Shown: positions 15,028-24,800 of the stretch, piece after piece
How the letters are laid out: every line of letters starts with the position of its first letter
How positions within the stretch are numbered: the stretch's first letter is position 1
Assembly: GCA_016779205.1 (NCBI GenBank)
Contig: JADHOC010000003.1
Coordinates: 62,001-126,000, forward strand
DNA: 64,000 nt
From: Planctomycetota bacterium
Lineage (GTDB): Bacteria; Planctomycetota; UBA1135; GCA-002686595
Direction: 5' to 3'
Notes under the pieces: generated by a model
Databases searched by the model: none
The model's input: only the letters and a program-made list of their open reading frames with translations
What the model was told of the DNA's origin: nothing
Translations under genes and position numbers: made by a program

Positions 15028-16317
15028 CTAGGCGTGTTCGGAGTGCGTTGTGTCCGCCCCGATGGGCTCCCCGTGCGGGAGAGGCTCGGGCAGGTCCGCG
15101 AACTCCCCCATCACCTTGAAGAAGTCGTCGTAGTCCTTCTCGAGGTCGCCGATCAGGACGTCGGTGACCTGCGGGCGCAGGTCGGGGTGCTCCTTCAGAA
15201 ACTTGCCGAAGCTGAAGTGGTCGTCGTAGAAGGCGTAGACGAGCTTGCGCATGGGCTCCATCTGCTTCTTGAACGCCTCCCCGTACTCGGCGAAGCGCGC
15301 CGCCGAGGTGTCCCCCGCCGTGAGCGCCTCGTCGACCGCGTCGGCGGCGAGGACGCCGCTGGTGAGGGCGAAGTACACGCCCGAGGAGAACACGGGGTCC
15401 AGGAAAGAGAAGGCGTCGCCAATCAGGACGAGCCCGTCGCTGGCGCAGTGCTTCGAGCGGTAGGAGAAGTCGGAGGTGACCCGGAAGTCGTCGGTGCGGC
15501 GGGCGTCCTCGAGCCGTCCCCGGAGCCAGTCCTGCTTCTCGACCTCGCGGTTGAAGATCGTCTCCAGGTCCTTGGTCTCGCCGAACAGGTAGTCCTTGTC
15601 GGCGACGAGGCCCACCGACACCCGGTCGTCGGGCAGGGGGATGTTCCAGAACCAGCCCTTGTTGGGGAGGTAGGCGATGGTCGTGGTGCCCTCGTCGTAG
15701 CCCTCGTCCCGGGTGGCCCCCTCGAAGTAGGTCCAGATGGCCATCTTCCTGAGCTTCTTGTCCGGCACGCGCCAGCCGAGCCGGCTCTGGGAGAACGTGT
15801 CCCGTCCCGTGGCGTCGATGGTCACCGGCGCCTTGAAGGTCAGCTCGTAGCCCGCGGGGTCATTGGCCCGCACGCCCTGCACCTCGCAACGCTCGCCGAA
15901 GATCAGCTCCCGGGCGCGGGTCTGCTCGAAGAACTGCACGCCGCACTCCTCGGCATTGTCGCGCAAGAGCTTGTCGAACTCGGAGCGCACCACCTGCCAG
16001 GTCTTGGCGCGGGGATGGTCGGTGTGCTGGAAGAAGTAGAAGGAGCGGCTGACCTTCCCCTCCTGGCTCGCGAACTGGACGCTGTGCTTGGGGAAGGAGA
16101 AGCGCTGCTTCTCGAGGGCACCCGAGAGCCCCATGCGCTCGAGGGCGTCGTAGCAGAAGGGGATCAGCGACTCCCCCACGCTGTAGCGCCGCCGTGGCTG
16201 CTTCTCGAGGATCGCCACGCGGCGGCCCTTCTTCGCGAGCACCGTGGCGGCGGCGCAACCTGCGGGGCCACCGCCGATGACGATGGCGTCGAAGTCGTGT
16301 TCGGGGGTCGAGATCAT
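15028..16317 (-). CDS. FAD-dependent oxidoreductase, flavin-halogenase/geranylgeranyl-reductase-like
   Basis: The 429-aa enzyme starts at the ATG at 16317 (MISTPEHDF). It has the Rossmann FAD motif IVIGGGPAGCAAATVLAKKG, followed by VGESLIPFCYDALERMG (the GEx-xP loop of halogenase-like flavoproteins). A WFWNIPLPDDRVSVGLV stretch (~residues 218-235) fits the WxWxIP signature of flavin-dependent halogenases. It also has the second FAD motif VLIGDAFSFLDPVFSSGVY. Family members include carrier-dependent halogenases, and more distantly geranylgeranyl reductases that saturate isoprenoid chains with ferredoxin electrons. It is the first gene of the cluster, 54 bp ahead of the GcvH-like gene. Either halogenation/oxidation or isoprenoid reduction is possible; neighbours favour an isoprenoid substrate, the motif favours a halogenase fold. 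Confidence 0.8.
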   Translation of the reverse strand: MISTPEHDFDAIVIGGGPAGCAAATVLAKKGRRVAILEKQPRRRYSVGESLIPFCYDALERMGLSGALEKQRFSFPKHSVQFASQEGKVSRSFYFFQHTDHPRAKTWQVVRSEFDKLLRDNAEECGVQFFEQTRARELIFGERCEVQGVRANDPAGYELTFKAPVTIDATGRDTFSQSRLGWRVPDKKLRKMAIWTYFEGATRDEGYDEGTTTIAYLPNKGWFWNIPLPDDRVSVGLVADKDYLFGETKDLETIFNREVEKQDWLRGRLEDARRTDDFRVTSDFSYRSKHCASDGLVLIGDAFSFLDPVFSSGVYFALTSGVLAADAVDEALTAGDTSAARFAEYGEAFKKQMEPMRKLVYAFYDDHFSFGKFLKEHPDLRPQVTDVLIGDLEKDYDDFFKVMGEFADLPEPLPHGEPIGADTTHSEHA

Positions 16318-16521
16318 GGCCCTTGAGGTTCGTGACGGGTGCAGTCCCGGACGCAGCCTGCGGTGACTCCTCGCCCGGTCCTTCAGTATGGACCCAAACC
16401 ACGCGCGCCTGCGGCCTGAGGTCGGCTCTCTGGCCCCTCCGCCCGTTCGATTTCCGTCATCGGGATCCGCCATCGCGACGGCCCGCCGCACTCGCTGCGA
16501 CCGTCTGCGACAGCTGCCCCC

Positions 16522-18153
16522 CTAGAACAGCGTGAACGTCACGCCCAGCGCGTCGGAGAAGCCCGTGCTCGGCGTGGCTCCCGGGTCGTAGAACCAATAC
16601 TGGAAGTACCAGGTCTCCCCGGGGAGGATCGGCAGGAGACCGCCGAGGCCATCGGGGACGAACGGCCGGTTCAGCAGCACCCGCGCCCGGCCGGTCTCGG
16701 TGATGAACTGCCGGCCGCCCAGGTTCCGGTACGTCGGGGCTCCGCCCAGGCAGAAGTTCCCCGTGTACAGCGGGTTCGTCACCACCTGGTTCCCGCGGGA
16801 CGCCATGAAGGCCCCGAGCCCGCCATCGGGCAGCCCCTCCGCGTAGAAGTTGATGGAGAACAGCGCCGTCGTCGGCGGGCCGAAGATCCCGATGCGCGCC
16901 ACCTCCCCCGAGGAGTTGGCCGTCGCCGGGCTGCAATAGCGCACCCCGGTCTCCTCGCACCCATCGAGCGTGTTGTTCTGGTTCACGTCGAAGGCCTGCC
17001 CCAGGATCAGGTCGCAGGAGTCGCCGAGGCCGTTCTGATCGCAGTCGTTCGAGCTCAGGGCGCGGGCCGCCAGGCGGCCCTCTCCCAACGCGCCCACGCT
17101 CCCGAGGATCACGTGATTGCGCCCCACGGCGATGCTACGTCCCAGCGAGTCACCGTCGAAGGGGGGAACCGGCGGGGTAGTCGGCTGGAGGATCGAATCC
17201 AGTTCGTAGATCCCGAACTGATTTCGGCGGTAGGTGAAGACCGCCTGAACCGTCACCCCCTGGGTCCCGTTCAGCACGAAGACCCCACTACCGGCATCAA
17301 GGCTCAGCGGTTCTCCTGGCGGAGGCACGAAGGAGTAGCCCGCCGGTGGGGAAATGGTCTGGGCCGCGAACCAGCCGTCCCCGGAGGCGTTGGCGGAGAA
17401 GTGGCGGACCACGTTGCCGAACCTCGTGATGATCCGGTCGTCATCCACGCCGAAGGAGGTGTTCGGGGACAAGAAGGCCACGAGGATGGGCGGCAGCAGG
17501 TCCGGGCCCGGGATACGGGTGTAGGCGTAGAGGTAGTTCGTCACCGTCCCCGTCCAGGTGGTGGACCCCGTAGAGATCACGAGGAAGCGCAGGCTCAGGT
17601 CCATCTCCCTCAACTGGCCGATAACCAGAAAGGTCTTGAAGAGCTGCCAGCCCGCCGGATCCCTGCGATAGCAGCGAACCCGGGTGTACAGCGGGTTCGT
17701 CGCCGCTGACGCCACAGCGACGTCGTCTGCAAATACCGAGGCCCTGCGCACCCCCGTTATCTGGGAGCCTGTGATCTCCAGGCCCCATCCCCAGAGCCCG
17801 CTGGCAGGGTCCCGCTCCAGGCCCCAGCTCTTGTAGACGAGCAAGCCCATGTCAGCCGCCACCACAACCGCCCGATCACCCTCGAGGTCGAGGTCCGTCA
17901 CGTGCGATCCCTGCGAGGGCGTCAGGGCGACCTCCTGAACTTCCGACCATCCTCCTCCAACCGCGTCGCGCTCGAAGACCTTGATGACGTCGAGGCTCCC
18001 GCCGCCGGAGTCCGCCGCGACCATCAGCCGGTCCCCGTCCACCGCCATGATCTCACCGAAGCCGGGACTGGCCGTCCCGGAGGCCGGGAGGATCTCCGAG
18101 GGAAGGCAGGGTGCAGGAGCTTGCGCGAGCGACAGGAGGAGGAGCGAGAGCAT
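16522..18153 (-). CDS. Secreted beta-propeller-like protein with shared C-terminal domain
   Basis: I place the start at the ATG at 18153 (MLSLLLLSLAQAPAPCLPSE), which gives a signal peptide and 543 aa; the frame is open to 18561 but that extension is not protein-like. Residues ~25-390 contain FG-GAP/integrin-like repeats (FGEIMAVDGDRLMVAADSGG, SLGRSIAVGRNHVILGSVG), suggesting a beta-propeller. An Asp-rich calcium-type segment follows (CDQNGLGDSCDLILGQAFDV, NQNNTLDGCEETG). The last ~135 residues from YCSPATANSSG to FSDALGVTFTLF are a divergent copy of the C-terminal domain shared with the proteins at 1619, 5615 and 42438. Surface or extracellular function is inferred. Confidence 0.8.
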   Translation of the reverse strand: MLSLLLLSLAQAPAPCLPSEILPASGTASPGFGEIMAVDGDRLMVAADSGGGSLDVIKVFERDAVGGGWSEVQEVALTPSQGSHVTDLDLEGDRAVVVAADMGLLVYKSWGLERDPASGLWGWGLEITGSQITGVRRASVFADDVAVASAATNPLYTRVRCYRRDPAGWQLFKTFLVIGQLREMDLSLRFLVISTGSTTWTGTVTNYLYAYTRIPGPDLLPPILVAFLSPNTSFGVDDDRIITRFGNVVRHFSANASGDGWFAAQTISPPAGYSFVPPPGEPLSLDAGSGVFVLNGTQGVTVQAVFTYRRNQFGIYELDSILQPTTPPVPPFDGDSLGRSIAVGRNHVILGSVGALGEGRLAARALSSNDCDQNGLGDSCDLILGQAFDVNQNNTLDGCEETGVRYCSPATANSSGEVARIGIFGPPTTALFSINFYAEGLPDGGLGAFMASRGNQVVTNPLYTGNFCLGGAPTYRNLGGRQFITETGRARVLLNRPFVPDGLGGLLPILPGETWYFQYWFYDPGATPSTGFSDALGVTFTLF

Positions 18154-18851
18154 GGCTTGTGGCTTGAACGGCAACGGGAGGAGGCGGTGGACCCAGTCTG
18201 CAGGTTGGCTTCCCTGCCCGGAGAGCACCCCCCGCTTCTTCAAGTCAACTTCCATGATCTGAGACCATCCCAGGCGGCATCCGCCCTCTCCTGGCCCGCC
18301 TGGATGCAGGGACAAGGAGGGAGCCCCGCGCGCTCCAGCGCTGCGCGGCAGGAGAGAGGCCTTGCGGACTGGACCCACCGCCGTGGCATGAAGGGCATCG
18401 CGATCGAGCCCCCCAGGGAGCATCTTCGGACCGGCCACGGGCCCCCCCTGGCCTCGGCCGGCCCTCGACCTAGGTCTCTCGTACATCGGGGCCAAGCCGC
18501 CGTCAGGGGCCACCAGGAGGGGGTCGAACCGCCCCCATGCCGCAAGGCGGCCACCCCGCATTGAACGGGTCTTGCTTGCGCTGGGGCGACCCGTCGCGGA
18601 CGATCTGGGCCCTCGGGAGGAGGTTCACCTTCCCCCGGGCCCATAATTCCGCCTGAACCTCGGGACCCATGGTCCTCGACGGGAACGGCATCACCCGCGC
18701 CTCTGGCGCATTCGACTCTTGTCCGAACCGTCCCTCACGCAGCACGCGTGGTCGGGGCCGAGCTGGAATCTCCCGCTCGTCCGCGCCGCCCACGAGAGCT
18801 TCTGTCAGAGAATCGATCGGTCCGCGAGTGTCACTCGATCTTGAAACTCTG
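18154..18851. other. Intergenic region between divergent genes
   Basis: About 700 bp separate the minus-strand secreted protein from the RRM gene. The sequence is less biased toward codon-like GC periodicity than its neighbours. Open frames here give Arg/Pro-rich translations of no known family. It presumably carries both promoters. I could not identify a convincing -35/-10 pair, operator or RNA gene. Confidence 0.35.
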
Positions 18852-19118
18852 ATGAGCTCACGCCTCTTTGTCGGCAATCTCTCCTGGGATACGACCAACG
18901 ACACCCTCCGCCAGGCCTTTGAGTCCAGCGGCCACCCCGTCAACGACGTCCACATTGTGATGGACCGCGAGACCGGCCGCCCTCGCGGCTTCGGCTTCGT
19001 CGAACTGTCCGACGACAACGCAGCCCAGAACGCCATGGGCACCATGGACGGTGAGATGGTCGACGGCCGTCCCATCCGCATCAGCGAGGCCCGCGAGCGC
19101 GCCCCGCGCCGCGACTAG
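18852..19118 (+). CDS. RRM-domain RNA-binding protein
   Basis: The 88-aa product is essentially one RNA recognition motif: RNP2 is RLFVGNLSW near the N-terminus and RNP1 is RPRGFGFVEL around residues 44-53, followed by MDGEMVDGRPIRISEARER. Bacterial single-RRM proteins of this size bind single-stranded RNA and are often cold- or stress-induced. I choose the ATG at 18852 because it begins exactly at the domain; the frame is open upstream to 18669 but without RRM-like sequence. A strong perfect hairpin follows at 19150-19191. Confidence 0.9.
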   Translation: MSSRLFVGNLSWDTTNDTLRQAFESSGHPVNDVHIVMDRETGRPRGFGFVELSDDNAAQNAMGTMDGEMVDGRPIRISEARERAPRRD

Positions 19119-19149
19119 TCGCGCCGCTGGTCTTCGGACCAGCTGCGAA

Positions 19150-19191
19150 GCGAAAGGCCGCGCTCCTCGTTCGAGGAGCGCGGCCTTTCGC
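19150..19191. terminator. Perfect 20-bp hairpin, bidirectional terminator-like
   Basis: Bases 19150-19169 are an exact inverted repeat of 19172-19191 with two bases between them. The stem carries AAAGGCC on one arm and GGCCTTT on the other, so it can act in both directions. It separates the convergent RRM gene and nagA. There is no extended T tract after the stem. Confidence 0.75.
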
Positions 19192-19206
19192 GTTGGCGTC
19201 GAGGTC

Positions 19207-20391
19207 TCACGCCCCGGGCCAGGATCCGGTCAGCGGCACGCCGCCCGTGAACACCGCCGCCGCCCGCAGCTCGTCGTCCAGGGCAACGAGGTCCGCTCGC
19301 ATTCCCGGGCACAGGGCGCCGACCTCGTCCTCGAGGCCGAGGAATCGAGCCGGCGTGGACGACGCCATGTGCAGCGCGTCCTCAAGCGGGATCTGTGCAC
19401 CCCGCACGCAGTTGCGAACGGCGGTCGCCATGTCCAGGGCGGAGCCCGCGAGGTTGCCCTCCTCGTTGACGCAGCGCAGCCCGTCGAGGCGCACACGCTG
19501 CCCGCCGAGCTCGAACTCCTCGAGGTCGACCCCGACCGGCTGCACCGCATCGGTGACCAGCATGAGGCCCGAGGGCCCCGCCGCCCGCCACGCGGCCCGG
19601 AGCGCACCGAAGTCCACGTGGACACCGTCCGCGATCACCCCGCTCGTCACCCCCGGGGTCGCGAGCGCCGCGCCCACCAGCCCGGGCGCGCGGCTCTCCA
19701 TGGGGCTCATGGCGTTGAAGAGGTGCGTGACGCCGGTGACCCCTCCCTCGAAGGCCGCCCTCGCCTCCCCGTAGGTGGAGGCGCAGTGGCCGAGCGCGAC
19801 CCGGGCCCCGCCCTCCAGGAGCCTGGGCAGCGTCCCCTCCCCCAGGGCGCAGACCGCGGCGGTCACCAGGACCACGCCAGGAGCCCCGCCGAGGATCGCC
19901 TCGAGGTCGCCCTCCTCCGGCCCTCGCACGAAGCCGCGGTCGTGGGCGCCGGTCTTCCTCGGGTCCAGGAACGGCCCCTCGAAGTGCACGCCGAGGATCC
20001 CCGGGACGCCCTCCTCGCGGGCCTGCTCCACGGCCCCACGCGCCGCGACCATCTTCTCCCGTGAGTCCGTGATGAAGGTCGGGAGCAACGAGGTGGTCCC
20101 GAAGCGACGGTGGGCGGCGGCGATGGTCCGGAGCGTGTCCACGTCGGGCGTGTCGTTGAAGAGCACGCCGCCGCCGCCGTTGACCTGCACGTCCACGAAG
20201 CCGGGCGCGACGTCCACGTCGCCCTGGTCCAGCACGGGGACCGCATCGGGGACTGCCGAGCGCGGGACCACGTCGAGGACGGTGCCCCCCGCGACGAGGA
20301 CGGCGTGGTCCTCGACCAGGCCCCTCGGCCCGAGGGTGTGGATGCGTGCGGCTGCGATCGCGACGTCTGGGGTTCCCGGCGGCTGATTCAT
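19207..20391 (-). CDS. nagA: N-acetylglucosamine-6-phosphate deacetylase
   Basis: The 394-aa protein is the usual length for NagA, which hydrolyses GlcNAc-6-P to GlcN-6-P and acetate in amino-sugar and peptidoglycan recycling. Family motifs are in order: HFEGPFLDP (136-144, metal-binding Glu), GHCAST (201-206), THLFNAMSPM (222-231), DGVH (255-258) and VTDAVQPVG (279-287) with the catalytic Asp. The His in GH and in THLFNAM are the expected metal ligands. The protein is cytoplasmic. The start is the ATG at 20389-20391, shared region with the divergent membrane-protein gene. A GH20 hexosaminidase at 36689-38503 could supply its substrate pathway. Confidence 0.93.
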   Translation of the reverse strand: MNQPPGTPDVAIAAARIHTLGPRGLVEDHAVLVAGGTVLDVVPRSAVPDAVPVLDQGDVDVAPGFVDVQVNGGGGVLFNDTPDVDTLRTIAAAHRRFGTTSLLPTFITDSREKMVAARGAVEQAREEGVPGILGVHFEGPFLDPRKTGAHDRGFVRGPEEGDLEAILGGAPGVVLVTAAVCALGEGTLPRLLEGGARVALGHCASTYGEARAAFEGGVTGVTHLFNAMSPMESRAPGLVGAALATPGVTSGVIADGVHVDFGALRAAWRAAGPSGLMLVTDAVQPVGVDLEEFELGGQRVRLDGLRCVNEEGNLAGSALDMATAVRNCVRGAQIPLEDALHMASSTPARFLGLEDEVGALCPGMRADLVALDDELRAAAVFTGGVPLTGSWPGA

Positions 20392-20468
20392 CCCCCGCGA
20401 TGGTACGACGGCGGGAACCCAGGGGCTCCCCCTTGCGCCGGGCCGTGCCCAACGGGACAGTCCTCCCC

Positions 20469-21848
20469 ATGGCCGCCCCGGAGGATCCCGCCCACGGAGA
20501 CGATGCTCCCGAGCACGACGGGCCGCAGAAGCCCCACCTGAGGTGGACGGCGGCGGTCCTCGGCGCGATCGCCGTCCTCGGGCTCCTCGCCTACCGGGTG
20601 TGGGCCGGCGAGGACCCGAAGGTCGAGACCGGCGGTGCCGCCTCGCCCGACGGGACGGACGCTCCCCCCGCGGCTGCGCCCGTGGATCCCGTGGCCGCCG
20701 CGCTCCTCGCGGCCGAGGACGCGCTGGACCGCGGGCTCATCGAGGAGGCGGCGCTCCGTCTCGAAGAGCTGCGGGAGACCCACGGCGACTCCGAGCCCGC
20801 CGCCGACCTCGCCCAGCGGATCCAGCTGCGGGTCGCCGCCCACCGGGCCGCCCTGCGCCCCATGGAGTTCCGCATCGAGTCCTTCGAGACCGAGCTCGAC
20901 GCCGTCTTCGCCCGGGTCCGCCTCGGGGGGGAGGTCGTCCACTCCTCCGGGCTCCTGGTCCCCTCCTTCTCCCGCGCCAGCGGCGCCAGGCGGGCGAACG
21001 TCTTCGCCGTCCGGACCTCCTTCGACCGCGGCGTGACCCTCGAGCTGCTGGAACCCGGCGGCCTGATCAGCGGCCCCGAGGTCGTCTTCGGGCCCGTGGA
21101 GGTCTCGGCCCTCCCCCACCTCACCGGAGGCATCGTGGAGTTCGAGGACCCCGACGCCCCCGTGAAGAACCTCGTGGTCCGCTACACGCGCAGCCTCTTC
21201 CGGCCCGGCCTGACCCCCGACCGCGCGCCGGATTCGGTGGACTCGGGGGCGACCCCCAGCGAGCTGGTGCGGGCCATCGCCGCCGCCCTGGACGGGGCGC
21301 GCCTGTCCGAAGCCGCCGCGCTCTTGACCCGGCTCGAGACCGACGCCCCCGACCACGCGGACGCGGCCTTCCTGCGCCAGCGCCTGGGGGACCGCGAGGT
21401 GGCCCTGCGCCGGAATCTTCGCACCGTCCGCTTCGTCCTCCTGGAGGTCGCGTGCGACCCGAAGCCCGGCGGCTCGCCCTGGTCCGGGGACGGCTCGGAG
21501 CCGGACTTCGAGGTGCGGGCCATCGCCGACGAGGAGACGGTGGCAGAGACGGGCGGGGGCGCGACGGCCCCGTTCCTGGTGATCGAGGACAACCTGGCCC
21601 CGCCGCCCGGCAACGTGCTCGAGGTGACGGCGAGGGGGGACGCGACCATCGAGCTCGCGGTCTTCGACACCAGCCCGACCTTCAGCTCCACGCGCGTCGG
21701 GTCGGTCACGCTCCCGGTGGTGCTCGCCGAGCTGCCGGGCGGCAGCGGGACCCTGACCATGGAGCGCGAGCCCAGCGTGCTGGTGCTCCCCGCGAGTGAC
21801 GCCAACCGGGTGCGCAGGGTCGTCCTGCGCTACTCCGTGCTCGACTGA
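20469..21848 (+). CDS. Membrane-anchored hypothetical protein with helical repeats and beta domains
   Basis: From the ATG at 20469 (MAAPEDPAHGDDAPEHDG) the product has 459 aa: a short acidic cytoplasmic N-terminus, one membrane segment (AAVLGAIAVLGLLAYRVWA, ~27-46), then a periplasmic region. Residues ~75-125 are TPR-like helices (VAAALLAAEDALDRGLIEEA, LRLEELRETHGD), repeated around 270-320 (AALDGARLSEAAALLTRLET). Each helical pair is followed by a beta-rich segment. The protein therefore looks like two repeats of a helix-plus-beta-sandwich unit. No family is recognised. It diverges from nagA with about 77 bp between starts. An ATG at 20400 would add a basic, unlikely extension. Confidence 0.7.
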   Translation: MAAPEDPAHGDDAPEHDGPQKPHLRWTAAVLGAIAVLGLLAYRVWAGEDPKVETGGAASPDGTDAPPAAAPVDPVAAALLAAEDALDRGLIEEAALRLEELRETHGDSEPAADLAQRIQLRVAAHRAALRPMEFRIESFETELDAVFARVRLGGEVVHSSGLLVPSFSRASGARRANVFAVRTSFDRGVTLELLEPGGLISGPEVVFGPVEVSALPHLTGGIVEFEDPDAPVKNLVVRYTRSLFRPGLTPDRAPDSVDSGATPSELVRAIAAALDGARLSEAAALLTRLETDAPDHADAAFLRQRLGDREVALRRNLRTVRFVLLEVACDPKPGGSPWSGDGSEPDFEVRAIADEETVAETGGGATAPFLVIEDNLAPPPGNVLEVTARGDATIELAVFDTSPTFSSTRVGSVTLPVVLAELPGGSGTLTMEREPSVLVLPASDANRVRRVVLRYSVLD

Positions 21849-21852
21849 GCAC

Positions 21853-21886
21853 GCCCCCTCGGCCGGGTTGGCTGGCCGAGAGGGCG
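21853..21886. terminator. Terminator-like hairpin
   Basis: CTCGGCC at 21858-21864 pairs with GGCCGAG at 21874-21880 across a nine-base loop, and flanking CCC/GGG can extend the stem with a small bulge. It lies in the 51-bp gap between two convergent genes. There is no T tract, so the assignment is moderate. Confidence 0.4.
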
Positions 21887-21899
21887 GGCCCAGGCGGGC

Positions 21900-24800
21900 T
21901 CAGTCCCCGTCGACCTCCTCGGCCGACTCCTCCCCGGACTCGGCCTCGGGGAGCCGCAGCAGCGGCGTCTCGAGGGCGCGGGCCGCGGCGTCGATCCCCC
22001 GCAGCTCGTCGCCGAGCACGGGGGCGAGCCGGTCCAGGGCCCCCTCGATGGCGGCAGAGAGCTCGGCGGCCACGGCGACCATCTGGTCGGTCGGGCGGAA
22101 CTCCCCCTGGAGCGCGCCGGAACGCACGCCGGCGAGCTTGTCCGTGAGCCGGATCGGGTAGTTCAGGGGGTCCTGACGGCTGCGGTTCTTGGTCTGGTAG
22201 AGCTCCTCCTCCACCGCCTTCATCACCTCAAGCGCGCCGTCGATGCGGGCCTCCAGGGCCTCGGCTCCGTCCGACTCCGGGAGGCGCCCCTTGAGGCCCT
22301 CGAGGTCCTCCCGCGCCGCCCGCAGGTCACGGATGGCCTTGTGGGCGCGGGTCAGGAGCTCGCCGGTGGAGCGGGCAAAGCGGTACTGCTCCACCAGGTC
22401 CATGCCGGTGGCATCGGAGCGGGGGTCGGCGAGGACGAGCCCCGAGACCCCGGCGGTCTCGCCGTCGACGGTGAGCTCCACGCGGTACTGGCCGGGCGGG
22501 ACCTTGGGCCCGCCGAGACCGCCGTTCCACAGGATCATGTCGTCGAAGGACTCGGCCCCCGTGGCCCGCAGGTTCCACGTGAAGCGGTGGAACCCCGCCC
22601 CCGTGGGGAGCACGTTGCTGCGCTCGGCGGCGAACTCCCCGTCGCTCTTCTCGCCCTCGGGCGTGAACGTGCGGATCACCGCGCCGTCGTAGTCCTTGAT
22701 GGTCAGCTCGACGTCCTCGGTATCGGTCGCGAGGCGGTAGTCGATGGTCATGCCGAAGGCCGGGTTGCTGCCCGCGGGCTCACCGCCGCGGCCGCGGCCT
22801 CCCATGGCGCGCGTGGCGTCCATCGGCGCGTAGAGCACCGTGGCCCCGGCGTGGGACGCCGCGTCCAGCTGGCGGAGGGGCGTCAGCTCATCGAGGATCC
22901 AGAAGCCCCGGCCCTGGGTCGCGACCACGAGGTCCCCCTCGGCGATGGCGAGGTCCGTGATGGGCACCACCGGCAGGTCCAGCTGAAGGGGGTCCCAGCC
23001 CTTGCCGTCATCGAAGGAGACGTAGAGCCCGCGCTCCGTGCCCGCGAAGAGCAGGCCGCGCCGCTCGGGGTCGGCCTCGATGGCGCGCACGAAGTGGTCG
23101 CCCTCGATGCCCCCCGAGAGGTCCTGCCAGGTGCGGCCGAAGTCGGTGGTGTGGTAGAGGTACGGCCGGAAGTCGTCGAGCTTGTAGCGCGTGCCCGCGA
23201 GGTACGCGCCGCCCGAGGTGAAGGGATCGGGGATGAGGTCGTTGACCTGGGTCCACTCGGGGAGCGCGCCGGGGGTCACGTCCTCCCAGGTCGCGCCGTC
23301 GTCCACGCTCACGTGGACCCGGCCGTCGTCCGACCCGCACCACAGGATGCCCTTCTGCAGCGGGTGCTCGAAGGCGGCGAAGATGGTGCAGTAGTACTCG
23401 ACCCCGGTGTTGTCCTTGGTGATCGGGCCGCCCGAGGAGACGAGCAGGGCCGGGTCGTTCCTCGTCAGGTCCGGGCTGATCTGCTTCCAGCTCTGGCCCA
23501 GGTCCGTGGAGCGGAAGAGCACGTTGGAGGCCGCGTAGAGCGCGGGGCTGCCCTCCTCCCCCGGCGCCACCTCCAGGTCCCCGTGGGGGGAGAAGAACAG
23601 GGGGAAGTTCCACTGGAACCGATAGCGCATGCCCTCCGCGCCGGCGCCCATGGGGTTGTCCGGCCAGACGGTCACGTTGCGGCGCTGGCCCGTGCGGTGG
23701 TTCCGCATGGTCAGGTAGCCGCCGTAGGAGCCGCCGAAGACGATGTCCGGGTCGGCGGGGTGGGCCGCGATGTGGCCGCTCTCCCCGCCAGCGGTGGGCT
23801 CCCAGTCGCGCACGCCGATGGAGCCGCCGTCCAGGGAGCGGGACCGGATCCGCACCGCGGAGTTGTCTTGCTGGCCGCCGAGGAGCCGGTACGGGAAGGC
23901 CGTGTCCACCGAGACCCGATACATCTGCGAGGTGGGCTGCATGTCCTGGTCGGTCCACGAGGCGCCGCCGTCCACGCTCACGTTGGCGCCGCCGTCGTTG
24001 GACTCGATCATCCGCGCCGGATCGCTCGGGGCGATCCACAGGTCGTGGTTGTCCCCGTGGGGCGTCGAGATGCGCTCGAAGGTCTTGCCGCCGTCCGTGG
24101 ACCGATGGAAGCCCACGTTCATCACGTAGACGGTGTCCTCATCGGCGGGGTCCGCCACGAGCCGCGAGTAGTACCAGGCGCGTTGGCGGAGCTTGCGCTC
24201 GCTGTTGGTGCGCTTCCAGGTGTCCCCGCCGTCGTTCGACCGGAACACGCCGCCCTCCTCGGCCTCGATGATGGCGTAGACCACCTCCGGGTCCGCGCCG
24301 GAGACGCTCACGCCGGCGATGCCGATGGTGCCCTCGGGCAGGCCCTCGTTGGTGCTGATGTCCGTCCAGTTCTCACCGCCGTCCGTGCTCCTCCAGATGG
24401 AGGAGCCCTCGCCGCCGGAGCTGAGGGAGTAGGGCGTCCTCCGGATCCGCCAGAAGGTGGCGAACATGACCCGCGGGTTGCTCGGGTCGAGGGCGAGGTC
24501 CACGCAGCCGACGTCGTCGCTGACGGACAGGAGCTCGTCCCAGGTCTCCCCCCCGTCGGTGGTGCGGTACACCCCGCGGGTGGGGTGAGGGCCATAGAGG
24601 TGGCCCATCACGGCGACCCACGCGGTGTCCGGGTCCCGCGGGTGGATCCGGATGCGCGAGATGTGGTGGCTGTCGGCGAGCCCGATCATGCGCCAGGTCT
24701 TGCCGGCGTCGTCGGAGCGCCAGAGCCCGTCCCCGTGGCCGACGTTGCCCCGCACGGTCTTCTCCCCGCCGCCGACGTACACGACGTTGGGGTCCCACTC

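Noticed and set aside
16522-18561. Longer N-terminus for the secreted propeller-like protein (start at 18561)
   Set aside because: The extra 136 residues are Arg/Gly/Pro-rich and would bury the signal peptide that starts at 18153.
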